Positions 6,925-7,275 of a stretch of 7,275 bases of DNA are shown here, piece after piece. A model generated the notes under the pieces. It was not told where the DNA came from, searched no databases, and saw only the letters and a list, made by a program, of their open reading frames with translations. The number at the start of each line of letters is the position of its first letter. Position 1 is the stretch's first letter. The position numbers were made by a program, and so were the translations under genes. Source of the stretch: an uncultured Thermoguttaceae bacterium (GTDB lineage Bacteria; Planctomycetota; Planctomycetia; Pirellulales; Thermoguttaceae); contig CAKVCP010000108.1 of assembly GCA_934725735.1 (NCBI GenBank), positions 1 to 7,275 of the forward strand, in the 5' to 3' direction.

Positions 6925-7008
6925 TACAAAGGTTTCGTTTCAAACGGTGACGATATAAAATAATAGCAATAAATACGTTTTTTGCCTTTTGTGGCGACGT
7001 ATTCTCTA

Positions 7009-7037
7009 AATATACTTTGGTGGGCGTGAAAAATCAA
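7009..7037 (-). promoter_or_regulatory. Sigma70-type promoter of the FHA gene
   Basis: The minus strand carries TTGATT (7032-7037), a 17-bp spacer and TATATT (7009-7014): 4 of 6 and 5 of 6 matches to the consensus at ideal spacing. The predicted start near 7002 gives an untranslated leader of about 78 nt before the ATG at 6924. It is the best minus-strand promoter in the window. Confidence 0.65.
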
Positions 7038-7056
7038 GCGTCCAGACAAAATAGAT

Positions 7057-7096
7057 AAAAAAAAGCCCGTTTTTTTCTGCGGGTAGGAGGGGCTTT
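7057..7096 (-). terminator. Possible minus-strand terminator upstream of the FHA promoter
   Basis: On the minus strand AAAGCCC (7090-7096) can pair with GGGCTTT (7062-7068), with a smaller nested CCCG/CGGG, and the stem runs into eight T (7057-7064). It has the shape of an intrinsic terminator, but no minus-strand gene is seen upstream of it, only the oppositely oriented tRNA. It may block antisense transcripts coming from beyond the right edge. Confidence 0.4.
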
Positions 7097-7128
7097 GAAT
7101 CAAAATAGAAATTTTAAAAAAAGCCCCT
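7088..7128. repeat. 9-bp inverted repeat AGGGGCTTT/AAAGCCCCT
   Basis: Perfect arms at 7088-7096 and 7120-7128 are separated by 23 A/T-rich bases. The left arm is shared with the hairpin at 7062-7096, so the two hairpins exclude each other. There is no T run after it in either direction, so it is not a standard terminator. Its right arm reaches the -35 region of the tRNA promoter. Confidence 0.6.
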
Positions 7129-7155
7129 TGCGTCGCGGAAGCCCGACGCTATAAT
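7128..7155 (+). promoter_or_regulatory. Promoter of tRNA-Gly
   Basis: A perfect TATAAT (7150-7155) lies 16 bp downstream of TTGCGT (7128-7133, 3 of 6 matches to TTGACA). The predicted start near 7162 leaves a leader of about 40 nt before the tRNA at 7202. Strand and distance fit a tRNA promoter. Confidence 0.6.
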
Positions 7156-7171
7156 TCTAATACTGTTTGAC

Positions 7172-7187
7172 GCGGTTCTTGAGCCGC
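7172..7187 (+). other. Hairpin in the tRNA-Gly 5' leader
   Basis: GCGGTT (7172-7177) pairs with AGCCGC (7182-7187), including one G-U pair, around a CTTG tetraloop. It lies between the predicted transcription start and the tRNA. It could be a processing signal or a simple leader structure removed by RNase P. Function is inferred from position only. Confidence 0.45.
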
Positions 7188-7201
7188 TAGAATGTTAATT
7201 T

Positions 7202-7274
7202 GCGGGCGTAGCTCAGTTGGCAGAGCACAACGTTGCCAATGTTGTTGTCGAGGGTTCGAGCCCCTTCGCCCGCT
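7202..7274 (+). tRNA. tRNA-Gly (anticodon GCC)
   Basis: The sequence folds as a complete cloverleaf. The acceptor stem is GCGGGCG/CGCCCGC, the D arm is GCTC/GAGC, and the anticodon stem CAACG/TGTTG carries loop TTGCCAA with anticodon GCC (reads GGC/GGU). A 5-nt variable loop and T arm GAGGG/CCCTT with loop TTCGAGC follow, and the discriminator base is U73, as usual in bacterial tRNA-Gly. It is 73 nt long. The next base (7275) is C, compatible with an encoded CCA, but the window ends there. Confidence 0.97.
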
Positions 7275-7275
7275 C

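Noticed and set aside
6496..6963. A 155-codon plus-strand frame opposite the FHA gene
   Set aside because: The minus strand encodes a complete FHA domain with all core motifs, so the plus-strand frame is a shadow.

Overview
The window is a chromosomal stretch from a bacterium, most likely a Planctomycetota member from an animal-gut or other carbohydrate-rich habitat. This is an inference from gene style only: an FHA-domain protein with a long acidic tail, a very large exported GH2 beta-galactosidase carrying a LamG insertion, a moderately GC-rich composition and mostly weak Shine-Dalgarno sequences. Verrucomicrobiota or Lentisphaerota cannot be excluded. All protein genes lie on the minus strand. 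The only plus-strand gene is a tRNA-Gly at the right edge.

Layout from right to left, in the direction of minus-strand transcription: tRNA-Gly(GCC) at 7202-7274 on the plus strand, with a consensus-like promoter at 7128-7155. Next come a repeat/hairpin cluster (7057-7128), a good promoter (7009-7037), and a small FHA-domain phosphopeptide-binding protein (6436-6924). A 107-bp gap with a probable terminator precedes a 1266-residue exported GH2 beta-galactosidase (2528-6328), which is followed by a very clear intrinsic terminator (2461-2493). After a promoter region with an A6T6 tract comes an unrecognised, highly charged helical protein (793-2274). Its reading frame stays open, with coding-like codons, for 66 codons past its TAA. 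A 12-bp tandem repeat and a strong hairpin follow. Last is the start of another gene (255 to the left edge), whose product is a diverged paralog of the unknown protein.

How the genes work together: the beta-galactosidase probably acts outside the cytoplasm on galactoside-containing glycans. The FHA protein is probably a cytoplasmic reader of phosphothreonine signals. Nothing in the sequence ties these two together functionally, and the terminators and promoters suggest separate transcription units. The most unusual part is the left third: a tandem pair of uncharacterised 'WxxWR' proteins, one of them apparently interrupted by an in-frame stop codon.
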